This document shows positions 7,807 to 16,548 of a stretch of DNA of 37,486 nucleotides, piece by piece. A program made the position numbers and the translations under genes. Position 1 is the stretch's first letter, and every line of letters starts with the position of its first letter. The notes under the pieces are model-generated. The model saw only the letters and a list, made by a program, of their open reading frames with translations, was not told where the DNA came from and did not search any database. This stretch comes from Gammaproteobacteria bacterium. Its GTDB lineage: Bacteria > Pseudomonadota > Gammaproteobacteria > GRL18. The stretch spans positions 1-37,486 of the forward strand of contig JAPHSW010000173.1 in assembly GCA_026196615.1 (NCBI GenBank), read 5' to 3'.

Positions 7807-8227
7807 TGATGTCACTAGAAACTCAGGATGTTTTGGGTACACGTATTATTGGTAATAGCCAGGTGATGCAAGATTTACGCAATACCATCGATAAAATATC
7901 TGATACAGAAGCTGATATTTTAATAATGGGAGGAACAGGAAAGGAATTAATTGCTCGTTCACTTCATAAACAAAGTCAGCGTTCTGATAAAAAATTTGTC
8001 GCAATTAACTGTGGTGCTATACCTGAAAACCTCATAGAAAGTGAATTATTTGGTCATGAAAAAGGAGCATTTACTAGAGCAGACACCCAACGTTCTGGTA
8101 AATTTGAATATGCCAATGGAGTACCTCTTTCTGGATGAAATTGAATCTATGCCACTGGTCGCCCAAGTCCGATTATTACGCATTTTACAGGAACGTTCAC
8201 TAGAACGCCTGGGTTCCAATGAAACCA
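7806..8227 (+). pseudogene. Broken partial copy of the DctD-like sigma-54 activator
   Basis: Starts at MMSLETQ and follows the AAA+ domain: IGNSQVMQDLRNTI, then a Walker A shortened to GGTGKELIAR (normal GETGTGKE, so two residues are lost). Next comes FVAINCGAIPENLIESELFG, and the sigma-54 contact loop reads GAFTRA in place of GAFTGA. At NGG-TLFLDE one G is missing near 8120, so the frame shifts and hits TGA at 8136. The remainder continues in another frame to residue NET and then stops matching at 8228. Bases 8124-8227 match 1-104 at 102 of 104 positions. It cannot make a working activator. Confidence 0.88.
8124..8227 (+). repeat. Direct repeat of window bases 1-104
   Basis: 102 of 104 bases are identical to positions 1-104. 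The two differences (85/8208 and 94/8217, T to C) are both third-position synonymous changes in the activator frame. Identity ends abruptly at 8228. The repeat certainly extends leftward past the window's left edge, because 7806-8123 encodes the preceding part of the same protein. Two copies about 8.1 kb apart in the same orientation could recombine and delete everything between them. Confidence 0.92.
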
Positions 8228-8237
8228 AACGGTATGA

Positions 8238-8384
8238 GCCTTACAGCTAAATGGTGACTACAATGGGAGAATAAAATTAAGCTGCAAGTTAAATACTAAT
8301 AGAACTATATGCTCTGGAACATGGTTTGGACGTTGGCCAGAAAATATCAATTGCAGTGGTACATTTCAGCTCAATGCACAGTAA
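8238..8384 (+). pseudogene. Orphan 3' remnant of an unknown Cys-containing gene
   Basis: After the activator homology ends, one frame is open for 48 codons: ALQLNGDYNGRIKLSC, then CKLNTN..ICSGTWFG, INCSGTFQLNAQ and a TAA at 8382-8384. It has no start codon. The alternation of polar residues with three Cys looks like the end of a secreted or outer-surface domain, but I cannot name the family. A small hairpin (GGCAT..ATGCC) follows at 8394-8412, as if the original 3' end and terminator were kept. Confidence 0.4.
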
Positions 8385-8393
8385 TACTAAAGA

Positions 8394-8412
8394 CGGCATT
8401 TTAAATATGCCC
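8394..8412 (+). terminator. Small hairpin after the orphan remnant
   Basis: GGCAT-tttaaat-ATGCC followed by a pyrimidine-rich stretch (cctcttctt). It is a weak candidate terminator that fits the end of the remnant at 8384. Confidence 0.35.
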
Positions 8413-8545
8413 TCTTCTTGGTACTAATTTAAAAAACTGATTATTCTACTTTGACTTTTTTCTGTAAACCATGTTTGAAAAGCTAAAATGGAAACAATTA
8501 CAGTATATTTATGTATTGTAAGATATAGTGTTTTTAAAGTGTTAG

Positions 8546-8893
8546 TCACTCTTCTTCTTCAATATCTGGTATCTTGAACATGGTATTGGCGAGCAGCGGT
8601 TGCTGAAACATTAACCCACCATGAGGCTGATTAAGATCGGCTTCGTAGAAGATAAACTCAAATACCTCATCAGCACGCTCTTCTTCAATCAACACGGTAA
8701 CAATAGCTTTTTCAGTGGTCTCCCCTACTCCGCGATGGCGAAGTGGAGTGATACGACCTAGCCCTCGAGCAAAATTAATGTTGACGCTGTTAATTCCCAG
8801 CTCATTTACCAGTCGATGCACAAGTTCTTGATCCCGTCCCTTGGGTAGGATAGCAGTAATCAATTTATGCGGACGGGTTGTATGGTAGGTCAT
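8546..8893 (-). CDS. PII-like regulatory protein (second of pair)
   Basis: 115 residues with the ferredoxin-like pattern of PII/GlnB-superfamily trimers: HKLITAILPKG at strand 1, a glycine-rich FARGLGR region where the T-loop begins, and AIVTVLIEEERADEVFEFIF for the second half. The uridylylated-Tyr motif of true GlnB/GlnK is absent and the C-terminus is acidic (PDIEEEE). It overlaps the preceding PII gene by four bases (ATGA), a sign of coupled translation. Members of this superfamily bind nucleotides and control a membrane partner, and the partner here is most likely the DUF1538 protein at the head of the operon. The ligand is unknown. Confidence 0.82.
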   Translation of the reverse strand: MTYHTTRPHKLITAILPKGRDQELVHRLVNELGINSVNINFARGLGRITPLRHRGVGETTEKAIVTVLIEEERADEVFEFIFYEADLNQPHGGLMFQQPLLANTMFKIPDIEEEE

Positions 8894-9294
8894 ATTTCGT
8901 TAGGCCTCACATCGAAAGGATTCCGGCGATCTTCGCGGGCAAACTTTTCCAGAATATCATCAGGGATAAAAGTAGCAGCCTTCTCTACAGGAGTAACCCA
9001 CATAAAGCCCATTCCAGGGGTATCAAAATCACCCACTCTATAGATAATTTCAAACACCCGGTTGGCCTGATCACTAGAAACTATGATGTGAATCGTCTCT
9101 TTCTCAGCTTCCACAGCCAATCCCAAAATACCCAGACGCTCGCGCACACCTCGACCATGAGAGTAGTGGATACTTGCTCCCTGAGCTCCGACCTCCTGGG
9201 CTGCTTTAACCAGCTCGTCGGCTTTGCCTCGCTGTACAACAGCAGTGATCAGAGAGATGTCAGTTAGCACCACCATTTCACGTTTTTGATTCAT
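8890..9294 (-). CDS. PII-like regulatory protein (first of pair)
   Basis: 134 residues with a GGAG ribosome site seven bases before the ATG, starting 17 bp after the DUF1538 stop. The fold pattern matches PII: ISLITAVVQRGKADELVKAA, then ASIHYSHGRGVRER, then ETIHIIVSSDQANRVFEIIY. It keeps the length of the T-loop region but not the GlnB Tyr or the family signature patterns. A C-terminal extension of about 30 residues (FIPDDILEKFAREDRRNPFD) is charged and could contact the partner. The two PII proteins differ strongly from each other, so they may form separate trimers or a mixed one. Sensing of nucleotides is inferred from the superfamily. Confidence 0.82.
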   Translation of the reverse strand: MNQKREMVVLTDISLITAVVQRGKADELVKAAQEVGAQGASIHYSHGRGVRERLGILGLAVEAEKETIHIIVSSDQANRVFEIIYRVGDFDTPGMGFMWVTPVEKAATFIPDDILEKFAREDRRNPFDVRPNEI

Positions 9295-9311
9295 AGTTTA
9301 CTCCAGTTGGC

Positions 9312-11117
9312 TTAGCTTGACTTAGTTTGATTTAGGGGGGTGATGGCTTGCTTGGCCAACTTGCCAATATGATGAGATTCGTCGTATTTACGGTGGTGAC
9401 GGCTCACCTTCCACTGCACCCAAATTCCTACGCTGAGTACTGAGATAATTGGCCCAATAGAAGCCATTGATAGAATGCCAAAACCCTCTATAGCATCCAC
9501 TGCATTACCGAAACCCAACCCCATTGACAATACTAAAGGCACAGTAACAGGACCAGTGGTCACACCGGCACTATCCCAGGCAACATTAACGTATTCTTCA
9601 TTGGAAAACCAGGTCAGCACCAGAGCTGAGAGATACCCAGGGATGAGCAGCCATGCGATGGGAATATTAAATATGATCTTGGCAACCCCAATGGCAATAC
9701 CGCAACCAACACCAAAGGAAACAGCATACATCAGAGTGGATTTTTTAAAGGCACCATTGGTTAGGCTTTGAACTGTTATTCCCAGTGCATTAAGAGCAGG
9801 TTCAGCCAAAGTAGCACCAAAGCCTAGAATCCATGCAAAGGCAATGGCGATCATCAGTCCAGTAAGCCAGTTATACAGGGGTGAACTATCGATACCACTG
9901 ATCGTGGTAAAAGCGGCAGGCACGATGCTACCTGATTGTGCACCCAATTTTGACAGACCATAAGTGAGGCCTAGATTAAAGATGATCATGCCGATCACAG
10001 ACAGAGAGATACCATAGGCGATGTTTCCTGGTTGTTTAAGTTTCTCCTTTAGCACAAAACGCATTACCAGAAAAAGAAAAAGTACCAGTGGAACAATTGC
10101 ACGCAGACCAGTAATCGCTTCTACCCAGGGAGTTTTATCAAACCAGGGCAGAATATCTACCCCAGCTTTGCTCACGTGAGCGGCGGCAATAATTTCTTCC
10201 GGGGTGGTTACTGAGTGAACATAGATTGCCAGCCCCATCACTGTCAAAATTGGGAACAGGGAAGCCAGAGTCACGATACCAAAGCCCGACATGCCATCAC
10301 CACCTTTACCGGCAGCTGCTGCAATACCTATACCCAGGCTTAGTACCAATGGTACAGTCACCGGTCCAGTAGTCACAGCACCGCAATCCCATGCCAGTCC
10401 CAGTATCTTTGATAACTCGGGATTGAGACTGATATAGAGTGTCAAGCTAATGGTAGGAATCAGAGTCATATAGATCAGTGGCTTAAGACTCCAATCGTAG
10501 AGAAACCTCAGGGTACCAACCACCGCTGCAGCCCCCACTCCAATACCAACACCCAGTACTAATACCTCTGACCAATCATTCAACAACGTATAGAGATAGG
10601 GGGCTGATTTCACACTCACAATGGTGCCAGCCGCTTTCAGGGCACCAATGGCAGGTTCGGCAAAAGTAACCCCGATGCCTAACAAGAAGGCAACGGTCAA
10701 CACCACTGGCAATTTAGCCCGTGTGGGCAAAGAACTCCCTAAAGCCTCACCAAAGGGCATCAAACCTACCCGTAACCCCTCCATAAAGAACATTAAGCCT
10801 AAAATTACCGCCACCAGACCGCCACTGATAATCCAGGCATCGGCCACATCAGAGCGCAAAACAATAATCTGAAATAGCACCAGATATAGTGCCAGTGGTA
10901 ACACTGCTCGTATCTGGTCAACAAGGCGCACTTGCACGTAAGGCTGGATCAGGCGAAAGGCTACTCCGGTTCGCAGCTTGAATTTGGGTGCATGATAAGG
11001 AACAGATTCACCGTTATCATCAATGATAGGCTTAGGTGTAACGTGGTTGTAGCTCAGATATCTGTGCCGGGAATTGACCTCCCTAACAAAAGCACCAAAG
11101 CGTATCTCCTTTGGCAT
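9312..11117 (-). CDS. DUF1538 polytopic membrane protein with internal duplication
   Basis: 601 residues, largely hydrophobic helices after a polar first 65 residues. It consists of two halves with the same landmarks: FAEPA at 152-156 and LAEPA at 437-441; an AWDxxxVTTGPVTVPLVLS block at 242-260 and 513-531; and a GFGI..ASxxPI segment after each. Such inverted or tandem halves are typical of transporters. DUF1538 has no proven substrate that I know of. The start is secure (AGGAG six bases before ATG). It heads an operon with two PII-like proteins, which strongly suggests a channel or carrier gated by a nucleotide-sensing PII. Confidence 0.88.
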   Translation of the reverse strand: MPKEIRFGAFVREVNSRHRYLSYNHVTPKPIIDDNGESVPYHAPKFKLRTGVAFRLIQPYVQVRLVDQIRAVLPLALYLVLFQIIVLRSDVADAWIISGGLVAVILGLMFFMEGLRVGLMPFGEALGSSLPTRAKLPVVLTVAFLLGIGVTFAEPAIGALKAAGTIVSVKSAPYLYTLLNDWSEVLVLGVGIGVGAAAVVGTLRFLYDWSLKPLIYMTLIPTISLTLYISLNPELSKILGLAWDCGAVTTGPVTVPLVLSLGIGIAAAAGKGGDGMSGFGIVTLASLFPILTVMGLAIYVHSVTTPEEIIAAAHVSKAGVDILPWFDKTPWVEAITGLRAIVPLVLFLFLVMRFVLKEKLKQPGNIAYGISLSVIGMIIFNLGLTYGLSKLGAQSGSIVPAAFTTISGIDSSPLYNWLTGLMIAIAFAWILGFGATLAEPALNALGITVQSLTNGAFKKSTLMYAVSFGVGCGIAIGVAKIIFNIPIAWLLIPGYLSALVLTWFSNEEYVNVAWDSAGVTTGPVTVPLVLSMGLGFGNAVDAIEGFGILSMASIGPIISVLSVGIWVQWKVSRHHRKYDESHHIGKLAKQAITPLNQTKSS

Positions 11118-11656
11118 AAAAACTCCTATTGACCAAATTGCTAGCCAAGATTAACAGATGTATAGAAGGATAGGCAATGAGAATTTTGATATTTGTAACG
11201 TGTTGGTTCTGGTGATTGGCGATAGAAAATTCAGAAAGAATGATCGAACAACCCGAAATGTCCTGTTTTTCGGCACCACACTTAGGGCATAACAGAAGAA
11301 ACATGATATAAATTCAAGCTAGAAGCATTGCACACAAATATTGATTGAGTAGTCTACAGTCTATAGCGGCTTTACACCAATTTCATCTGAAATAAGAGGC
11401 TACTAATAAATCTGCTTTGTACAAGAACCAACAAATGCAAAAAAGACTCAAACCGCTGCTAAACACTTAATACTGACATGTTAATAAAAAGCCTAAATTT
11501 CTACTTAAGATCAAAAACACCTTATTGTCATGGTTTAATTGCATTCTAATTTTTATCATATAAGATCGGATATAAGTCAGTACAAGTTAGAGTAACCTTG
11601 AAGATTCTTAAGGTTACTCTAACTCCATTATCACAATGCTTGTAGCATTATTTATT
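11118..11656. other. Intergenic region
   Basis: About 540 bp between two minus-strand genes. It contains a strong stem-loop at 11585-11624 near the patatin end and presumably the promoter of the DUF1538-PII operon near 11120-11300. A 73-codon frame at 11083-11304 has no support. I find no RNA gene. Confidence 0.4.
11585..11624 (-). terminator. 15-bp perfect stem-loop after the patatin gene
   Basis: AGTTAGAGTAACCTT pairs with AAGGTTACTCTAACT around a 10-base loop. On the minus strand it begins 33 bases after the patatin stop, the right place for a transcript end. A long T-run is missing, so it may instead protect the 3' end of the mRNA. Confidence 0.65.
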
Positions 11657-13738
11657 CTACTGTTCTTTATTTAAATAATCTACAATCCTACAATAAGACT
11701 GTTGGTTACCTGAACAAGCTTGTGATTCACCCCCACTTTTTTCCTGAACAGGACATTTTAGATTATTATTAGCCGCACCAAAAAGATACTCATTGATTTC
11801 ACTCTGTGCATATTTTGATAGAGCCCATCCTAAAGGCGGTGCTTTATCTTTTTTTCTGTCCCCCCCTTGCTCGCACATTCGGAAATAAGAAAAATGTCCA
11901 TTATTTTCAGCCCATCGTTTCAATCTTGAGGCTGCTTCAGCACCTCGCCCTGTACGAGTCTGAAGCAGTGTATGAGGAGTAGAAAAAATTTCATAACCAA
12001 ATTTTATAGGTTTATTATTTGGAAACTCAGTAAAATTTTCTGATAAAGTAGGATCGCTGCTTATCAAAATAACGAGTGGCTTGAGGCCTGGAATCTGAGT
12101 TGTTGCTGTTTTTAATATTTCAAGCGCTGTTTCTGCACCAAAATTTTCAAACAAGCCACCATCCTGTAATCGCTGAAGTCTTTCTTTTCCATCAGGCAAA
12201 GATATATGCCATGAACCTGGAGGACTCACATAAGGAAACCTTGCACTATTATGTGCAGCTGTTGAGCGTGGCATATCTTTTCCCAAACTATTCAATAAGT
12301 CCTTGTATAAAATAACAGGTTGTCCTTTCTTAGTTTCTTCATCAGGTTTCAGACCTGCTGCAACAATTCGTCGTCCATTATCACTCCAGGTTGAATTTAG
12401 AAAAAGATTTGGCCAGGGTTTAGTACAAACACCTTCTTTTTGTCCAGAACAGTTCAAGTTAACAAATGATTTTTCCAGCCCTGGAGCACTCTGTTCCATT
12501 CTTACTTCAAAAGTTGTTGCTCGGCTGGGAAACAATGGCCACCAAACAAAGCGTTGAAATAGATCCTGATAAAACAGAGATGAGGCCATGGGGGCCAGAA
12601 AATCATTAGCAAGAGATTCCTGAGTTTTTTCTCGAATTTTATCTGCTGAAATACCAGCATTAACATGGTTGCGATAAACTGTCGCTCCTACTGAACCACC
12701 AGAAACACCGCTGATAGCAAAAAGTTGATTTTGAAAATGGCTGTTTTTATGCAATTCACCAAGAACTGTACCCGTCCAATATGCCGCTCGAATACCACCA
12801 CCTGCTGTTGCCACTACAATAAAGGGACGACAATTGTAACTTGTGTTATCCCCATCACTTTTTATTTTTTTGCAATTTAAATCTCTCCATTGAGTAATCG
12901 CTTCAGTAATAGTGACTCTTTTAGCTGGTGATGTACCATCTAGTGTGCGGATTTGATGGTTGTCATTAGTCATACTAAATATTGCTGCCATAGCAATTAA
13001 TATAGATAGTAGTGGCCACCCTTTCATATTGCCATAATAGGTAATAATACTGCCAATAGGGATAAATGTTGCTCCCCAGATAAAGATTAATACCAGAGCA
13101 TCAAAACGATTGCCCATTGATATAGGCCAGAACATCCCCCAGACAACAAGAACTACCCCTACAGCTAAATAAGCCCAAGCTACCCATCCTCGAACTAGAC
13201 CAAGTGCCTCCCACAAACTGTTATGTAAAGTTGAGGCTTCATCTTCAAACGTTTTACTCCAGGTAATAAATGATTCAGGTTCAGAACTCAGCTTATTTGC
13301 AATTTGTTGTCCCAACCAACGACGATAGTGAACAATAAGATAAAAGACTACACCAGACATGGCAATGATTGAAATAATCAATATACTGGCATCTGCACGC
13401 CATAGATTAAGTGACACACTGACAAAGGTAGTCGTGCCAAGTATACGGGGGAAATACTTTCGATATTGTATGAGTTGTTTTCGACTAACCGGTGCATAAG
13501 GAAATCGAATGTCCATTAAAACGCGTGCCCAAAGCCAAATACTAACGGCTAATGCAAAGGTACTGACTATCAAACGTGGATAGTTGCCATCTTCATCAAT
13601 TGTGATGAGAAGATCCTGCCCTTGATCAAAAAAGAGAAGTGCTGAAGCAGCAATAAGAATAATCAGGCTAAATCGTGTCAAATTGAGTGTATAACCTAAA
13701 GCTCTTAGGTGCATCACCAATGGAAGTGATTCTGACAT
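11657..13738 (-). CDS. Patatin-like phospholipase with N-terminal membrane domain
   Basis: 693 residues. The first 260 hold about six or seven hydrophobic helices (for example 22-37, 55-72, 117-136, 186-204, 213-236, 240-256). The patatin lipase domain starts with the oxyanion loop TAGGGIRAAYW (311-321). Its nucleophile is Ser346 in GVSGGS, and the dyad Asp526 lies in QDGGLFENFG, so the Ser-Asp dyad is intact. Patatins cut acyl chains from phospholipids or other lipids. The start has AAGGA nine bases upstream. It begins 67 bp after the lipoxygenase gene on the same strand, so the membrane-bound lipase could hand freed fatty acids to the oxygenase. That link is inferred. Confidence 0.87.
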   Translation of the reverse strand: MSESLPLVMHLRALGYTLNLTRFSLIILIAASALLFFDQGQDLLITIDEDGNYPRLIVSTFALAVSIWLWARVLMDIRFPYAPVSRKQLIQYRKYFPRILGTTTFVSVSLNLWRADASILIISIIAMSGVVFYLIVHYRRWLGQQIANKLSSEPESFITWSKTFEDEASTLHNSLWEALGLVRGWVAWAYLAVGVVLVVWGMFWPISMGNRFDALVLIFIWGATFIPIGSIITYYGNMKGWPLLSILIAMAAIFSMTNDNHQIRTLDGTSPAKRVTITEAITQWRDLNCKKIKSDGDNTSYNCRPFIVVATAGGGIRAAYWTGTVLGELHKNSHFQNQLFAISGVSGGSVGATVYRNHVNAGISADKIREKTQESLANDFLAPMASSLFYQDLFQRFVWWPLFPSRATTFEVRMEQSAPGLEKSFVNLNCSGQKEGVCTKPWPNLFLNSTWSDNGRRIVAAGLKPDEETKKGQPVILYKDLLNSLGKDMPRSTAAHNSARFPYVSPPGSWHISLPDGKERLQRLQDGGLFENFGAETALEILKTATTQIPGLKPLVILISSDPTLSENFTEFPNNKPIKFGYEIFSTPHTLLQTRTGRGAEAASRLKRWAENNGHFSYFRMCEQGGDRKKDKAPPLGWALSKYAQSEINEYLFGAANNNLKCPVQEKSGGESQACSGNQQSYCRIVDYLNKEQ

Positions 13739-13805
13739 AGTAAAAATCCTTATGTAATGTTAAATGACATTCTTTTTTTGATCATTGAGAATCAATAAAA
13801 GCTAT

Positions 13806-16007
13806 TTAAATATCAATACTAGGTGGTAAATTCTCAGGGTCCAAATAGGTATATGGGAGTATTCCTTCATCTGCAAGTTTCATATTTCTCACTTTAACCT
13901 CATTGGAAAATGCTTCAAATCGTAAATTTGCACGTTTTTGAACTTCCGGGTATAAGTCTTTCAATGGTTGAATCGCTAATGGCCCTGAAAATCTGTACTG
14001 AGAGGGTTCTGTCAGTAAATAACCTGCGGCAACCTGAAATAAAATTTTCTGTATTGTATGAGGCAATGCAGTTTTTACATAATCATCAGGTATTTCATCC
14101 TCTCCTTCTGGCATGGCAGCCATCATTGAAATTGGATAGTTCGGTACATAACCTCCATAGTCAAACTGTGCAAAGTTGTGAATAGCATGACCCGCACTGG
14201 TTTTCCAGATAATATTTTGTAAAACTGATACTAACATTTGTTTGGTATTTATAACCTCAGGAAATGAGGAAATATTAGCTTTATCAGGGCTTCTCATTTC
14301 AGAAATCCAGGCCTTAATAGTAGTATCTTCTGCAACATCATTGTCACTGGTATAGGCAGCATTAACAAAGTCAGTAGTATATTCACCAAAGATATCCCAA
14401 AGTTTAAAACCATCATCACGGAAATAATAATTTTTGATTCCATCATCTCCTCTATCAAAACCACGTTTTGCAAGCTGATTCGGGAAACTTGAATCATTGA
14501 AGTCCCACTTTAACCAGGCATTTAGCATAATACTTAGCCCTTGAGCAGTGCCTGTTGAAAAAGTGTCATCAGTGAATGGCATGACATTAGATACCAAAGT
14601 ATGCCGAGCAACATAGTTGATACCAATCGTATCTTTAAAATGAGGCATCAACAAATCTTTGATAGGATGATCAATACTATCAGGAAATGAATTATGAAAA
14701 GCAACAGCAAAAGGCTCAACAGCTAGATGACCGAACCCAAGATGCCAAACAAATTGCATCACCTGATTGTCTGCACACTTTAAATGCAGCTTAGCTAACA
14801 TCCAACGATTTTTTGGAGATTGTGGAGTAAATACTGGAAACTTATCATTCAAACGAATTCCTACCATATCTTTATAATATTGGTCACCGTCTTTACATTG
14901 TACTATCAATGCTGTCACAGGATAAACATACATTCCTCTATATGGTTTTACCTCTTCAAGTTCAGAATAATTGAGCAACAATAAAGATTTTTTTGCAATT
15001 AAATCAGTTAGAGTCTGATTCTGATACATCAATCCACGCATATTATCTGGAACACGCTCTATATCATCGACTATGCTAATAACCATAGGATTCAAACCAT
15101 TAAAGAAATGACTCGCATATTCCCTATCATCTTTCCAATGATCAATTATATGTTGATTTTTACCAATGTAGCCTCCCTGTACAGCCTGATAAATATCTCC
15201 TGTTTCTTGTAAACGTTTTTGAGTATCAACCTGCGTATAAAGAATATCATTGAAACGTTTAAAAAATCGCCCTTGTCGTGTTGGGTCCAGAGCTTGTGAT
15301 CGTGGAAGACCTTTTACTGCTTTTGGTAGTTTTGATAAATCAGCATTCGGAAGTGCTGGAATATTATCATAAGGCTGATATTCCCAAAGTTCTGTTTGTT
15401 CAGCCTGGATATCATTAAGTACCTGCTTCATGACAATTTTAAGTTTACCTAGTAATTCATTGACATGTGCATCACATTGATTCATTTCTTCTTCTGATAT
15501 GCTTATTATTTTACTTGCCTCCGCTAAAGAAGCGAGTTTATTTTTCAAGAATTGGATACCACCAAGATATGCATTTTTCTGTTTTTGCATCAAGCCCTGT
15601 TTAAGTTGAGGTGAATCAGTTTCAGTATATGAATACCATCTTACTTTAGTGGCTTTTACTTTACCTGAAACCGTCTCAGTCACGGGATGAAATTCAACAA
15701 AAGTAGAAATGGCTTGTAAACCTGGTATTTCCGGTGATACGCTTACAAAATCATATTGCTCAAAGTATTTTGTATCATCTCTTGCCACCAGTTTTTCATC
15801 AAAAGTTAAACCACCCTCACTTAATTTAAATTGTCTGACACAACCTACTTCATCTTTCCCTGGAGAGACAATTGTCATTGTTTCATAGATATACCACCAG
15901 TCTAAATTTTCTTTACCAAAAGGCTTAAACAATGCCCAGACTTTATCAATGGGTGCTTCAATAAGTCCAAAGACTTCAACATCTGGCGCTCTGTTAAATT
16001 TTGTCAT
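13806..16007 (-). CDS. SRPBCC (START-like) domain fused to lipoxygenase
   Basis: 733 residues. Residues 1-160 form an SRPBCC/polyketide-cyclase-type lipid-binding domain (EVFGLIEAPIDKVWALFKPF start, long final helix to about 162). From about 205 the sequence is a lipoxygenase, which adds O2 to polyunsaturated fatty acids. The non-heme iron ligands are all visible: His422 and His427 in WHLGFGHLAVEPF, His607 and Asn611 in GHAIHNFAQFDYGG, and Ile733 as the very last residue. The INYVAR segment (463-468) of the family is also present. No signal peptide is seen, so it should act in the cytosol or at the membrane face. It is first in a two-gene unit with a patatin. The fusion is unusual and may present lipid substrate to the oxygenase. 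Confidence 0.9.
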   Translation of the reverse strand: MTKFNRAPDVEVFGLIEAPIDKVWALFKPFGKENLDWWYIYETMTIVSPGKDEVGCVRQFKLSEGGLTFDEKLVARDDTKYFEQYDFVSVSPEIPGLQAISTFVEFHPVTETVSGKVKATKVRWYSYTETDSPQLKQGLMQKQKNAYLGGIQFLKNKLASLAEASKIISISEEEMNQCDAHVNELLGKLKIVMKQVLNDIQAEQTELWEYQPYDNIPALPNADLSKLPKAVKGLPRSQALDPTRQGRFFKRFNDILYTQVDTQKRLQETGDIYQAVQGGYIGKNQHIIDHWKDDREYASHFFNGLNPMVISIVDDIERVPDNMRGLMYQNQTLTDLIAKKSLLLLNYSELEEVKPYRGMYVYPVTALIVQCKDGDQYYKDMVGIRLNDKFPVFTPQSPKNRWMLAKLHLKCADNQVMQFVWHLGFGHLAVEPFAVAFHNSFPDSIDHPIKDLLMPHFKDTIGINYVARHTLVSNVMPFTDDTFSTGTAQGLSIMLNAWLKWDFNDSSFPNQLAKRGFDRGDDGIKNYYFRDDGFKLWDIFGEYTTDFVNAAYTSDNDVAEDTTIKAWISEMRSPDKANISSFPEVINTKQMLVSVLQNIIWKTSAGHAIHNFAQFDYGGYVPNYPISMMAAMPEGEDEIPDDYVKTALPHTIQKILFQVAAGYLLTEPSQYRFSGPLAIQPLKDLYPEVQKRANLRFEAFSNEVKVRNMKLADEGILPYTYLDPENLPPSIDI

Positions 16008-16548
16008 TTTATATGCTCTCTCTGTTTGTATTTATTCATTAATTATTGACAGATACATGTGTATAAAGCATGCCTTGTAGACAAAAAACACATTTGATAA
16101 ATAAAGATCTTTTAAAAAAAATATTAATGTAGGAAATTTGTGCAAACTTAATTTAATTTTCATTTTTTATAAAATAATATTCTGACTAAAACTTCTTTGA
16201 GTTTTTTGTGAATTTTATTATTTAAATTAAGTTAAGCCGTTTAATAGACACAAGTTTATTTTTTATTAACTAGTGTTACAACAGAAATGGAGATAGAATT
16301 TCCTTAAGTGATAACCACTGGAAATTTTTTGCAGGATACAACATGATTCCTTGCAGGACCGCTAGTCCATACAACTTCTAATCTAGTTATAATCAAGCAT
16401 ATAAGATTAGACTAAGGTGTCAAGTTTAAAAAATTTTATTTGTAGGATTGATATTACTTTTTATCACTTAAATAAAAGTAAATTAACACGTTTATGATTA
16501 TGTAAGATCTTCTAAAGATTTACATGTCAATTTTATAATGCTATTGAA
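16008..16548. other. Intergenic region, no recognised element
   Basis: About 540 bp, strongly AT-rich, upstream of the lipoxygenase operon and downstream of the histidine phosphatase (both minus strand). It should contain the lipoxygenase promoter. I see no clear hairpin, coding frame or known operator. Confidence 0.3.

Noticed and set aside
8041-8250. A 69-codon frame and the opposite 60-codon frame at 8046-8228
   Set aside because: They are the shifted end and the shadow of the broken sigma-54 activator copy, not separate genes.
11083-11304. A 73-codon minus-strand frame with two Cys pairs overlapping the DUF1538 start
   Set aside because: It overlaps a gene with a strong ribosome site, has no ribosome site of its own, and its text looks random.
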